Position numbers and translations under genes: made by a program. Below, piece by piece: positions 6,223 to 7,543 of a stretch of 7,543 nucleotides of DNA. Where the stretch lies: NCBI GenBank assembly GCA_015234045.1, contig JADFWU010000086.1:1-7543 (forward strand). Reading direction: 5' to 3'. The notes under the pieces were generated by a model, which saw nothing but the letters and a program-made list of their open reading frames with translations, had not been told where the DNA came from and searched no databases. Within the stretch, counting starts at the first letter, position 1. Each line of letters starts with the position of its first letter. The stretch comes from Magnetococcales bacterium. Its GTDB lineage: Bacteria > Pseudomonadota > Magnetococcia > Magnetococcales > JADFWU01.

Positions 6223-7503
6223 CTATTTTCTATTATTTTTCAACACCAATTCCGTACCATCCTCGTTCGCATCCACAACAATCTCATCCCCTTCCATAAA
6301 CGAACCCGACAACAACGCCTCTGCTAGAGGATCTTGCACTTTTCTCTGGATGACTCGTTTGAGCAACCGCGCACCATAGGCGGGATCATAACCCCAATCC
6401 GCCAGCAATTGGGTCGCTTTTTTGCCGATTTTCAGTGTTAATTTCCGATCTACCAGCATTTCCCGGAGTCGCTCCAACTGAATAGCGACAATATCATGCA
6501 TCTGTGAACGCGATAGATGATGAAAAATGACCACCTCATCCACTCGGTTGAGAAATTCGGGACGGAAATGGTTTTTCAAGTCCTCAAAGACCCGGTTTTC
6601 CATCCTCTCATGATCTTCAATCTCAGCATCCAAATGACGAGAACCGATATTAGAGGTCATCACCACCACGGTATTACGAAAATCCACGACCCGTCCTTGT
6701 CCATCAGTCAAACGCCCATCATCCAACACCTGTAACAGAATATTGAACACTTCTGGATGGGCTTTTTCGATCTCATCCAGCAGAACAACGCTATAAGGAC
6801 GGCGGCGAACCGCTTCGGTAAGCTGCCCGCCCTCTTCATAGCCCACATAGCCCGGCGGTGCGCCCACCAGACGCGATACCGCATGCTTTTCCATGTATTC
6901 GGACATATCCAACCGAACCATGGCCTGCTCGTCATCAAACAGAAACGCAGCCAATGCCTTAGTCAATTCGGTTTTACCCACGCCAGTCGGTCCCAGCAAC
7001 ATAAACGATCCGATAGGACGATTGGGATCTTGCAACCCAGCCCGCGCCCGCCGTACCGCTCTGGAAACCGCTGATAAAGCGTCCTCCTGCCCGACCACAC
7101 GCCGCGCCAACCTCTGTTCCATCTTTAACAGCTTGGCTCGCTCACCCTCCAACATCCGCGACACCGGAATACCGGTCCAACGCGACACCACACCCGCGAT
7201 ATCTTCCTCAGTCACCTCTTCTCTGAGCAACCGATTGTTTTTGCTGCCACTCTCCTGTTCAGCCAACGCATCAATACGGCGTTGAAGATCAGGTATCATG
7301 CCGTGGCGCAGTTGGGCTACCTTATCAAAATCACCCTGACGCTCGGCAACCTCCTCTTCTTGGCGCTTCTCTTCCAACGCCTCTTTCAGATGCTGAAGAC
7401 CTTCAATCCCCTCTTTTTCTTTCTGCCATATTGAAGTAAGTCGCGCAGAATTCTCCTTGAGATTGCCCAACTCTTTGCTCAGTGCGATGGGCAGTCTTGA
7501 ATA
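6223..7503 (-). CDS. clpB: Chaperone ClpB, C-terminal half only; broken in the M domain (probable pseudogene or contig-end artefact)
   Basis: ClpB is a cytoplasmic Hsp100 disaggregase that works with DnaK; full-length proteins have about 860 residues. Only the last ~415 are here. Counting from the TTG at 7470, residues ~1-80 are the end of the coiled-coil M domain. The second AAA+ domain follows, with '[10 protein letters not shown]' at 97-106, Walker A GPTGVGKT (160-167), pore loop GYVGYEEGG (Tyr208), Walker B VVLLDE (Asp232-Glu233), sensor-1 Asn274, arginine finger Arg309 in 'LNRVDE' and sensor-2 Arg368 in 'YGAR'. The C-terminal domain is complete and a terminator follows. Upstream of 7503 the frame meets TGA (7504-7506) and TAG (7534-7536), and neither other - frame continues the M domain. 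TTG at 7470 has no ribosome-binding site and the first in-frame ATG is residue 58. The first AAA+ domain is therefore absent, and I do not expect a functional chaperone from this copy. Confidence 0.9.
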   Translation of the reverse strand, partial: YSRLPIALSKELGNLKENSARLTSIWQKEKEGIEGLQHLKEALEEKRQEEEVAERQGDFDKVAQLRHGMIPDLQRRIDALAEQESGSKNNRLLREEVTEEDIAGVVSRWTGIPVSRMLEGERAKLLKMEQRLARRVVGQEDALSAVSRAVRRARAGLQDPNRPIGSFMLLGPTGVGKTELTKALAAFLFDDEQAMVRLDMSEYMEKHAVSRLVGAPPGYVGYEEGGQLTEAVRRRPYSVVLLDEIEKAHPEVFNILLQVLDDGRLTDGQGRVVDFRNTVVVMTSNIGSRHLDAEIEDHERMENRVFEDLKNHFRPEFLNRVDEVVIFHHLSRSQMHDIVAIQLERLREMLVDRKLTLKIGKKATQLLADWGYDPAYGARLLKRVIQRKVQDPLAEALLSGSFMEGDEIVVDANEDGTELVLKNNRK

Positions 7504-7543
7504 TCAAGCAGGAGATTTGGCGTTAGCGGATACCTATTTCAAG
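7487..7543 (+). other. Possible start of an opposite-strand TPR-like coding fragment
   Basis: The last 57 bases read on the + strand as [19 protein letters not shown] without a stop, running off the window. '[15 protein letters not shown]' follows the tetratricopeptide pattern (Y..aGD...A...y.kA). It appears exactly where the ClpB reading on the other strand fails. It is too short for a firm family call, and the true start, if any, is unknown. Confidence 0.3.

Overview
This window comes from a Gram-negative bacterium, most likely in the Pseudomonadota. The YidC has the large periplasmic domain of Gram-negative insertases. The order rpmH-rnpA-yidD-yidC is the classic bacterial arrangement, and there is an HlyD-type adaptor, which implies an outer membrane. 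I cannot name a genus. Gammaproteobacteria or a neighbouring lineage such as Magnetococcia would fit, but that is a guess.

There are three regions. (1) Bases 1-2916 form a peptide-export locus. It holds the 3' end of an HlyD-family membrane fusion protein and a complete 733-residue ABC exporter with an N-terminal C39 peptidase domain, both on the + strand. Facing them on the - strand, across a perfect 10-bp hairpin, is a small gene for a 60-residue peptide (77 if the upstream start is used). It carries a textbook double-glycine leader and a very short, Phe/Gly-rich, cysteine-free core. The exporter is the type that cuts double-glycine leaders while secreting the peptide, so these genes are probably substrate and machine. 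(2) Bases 2968-3450 are non-coding and patchwork. They hold an AT-rich perfect palindrome that may be a promoter, a dRS3-like inverted repeat, three tandem copies of a 15-bp unit and a perfect 11-bp hairpin. (3) Bases 3451-5996 on the - strand are the housekeeping cluster rpmH (L34), rnpA (RNase P protein), yidD and yidC, read in that order. A plausible promoter lies upstream of rpmH.

Right of this, bases 6223-7503 on the - strand carry the C-terminal half of the disaggregase ClpB with its own terminator. The ClpB reading stops abruptly in the middle (M) domain: two in-frame stop codons follow, and no other frame continues the protein. The last ~57 bases instead read on the + strand like part of a tetratricopeptide repeat. 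This is either a real rearrangement that destroyed clpB or a chimeric contig end.

The most interesting item is the unrecognised double-glycine peptide beside its presumed exporter. Neither dnaA nor mnmE, common neighbours of the rpmH-yidC cluster, is present here.
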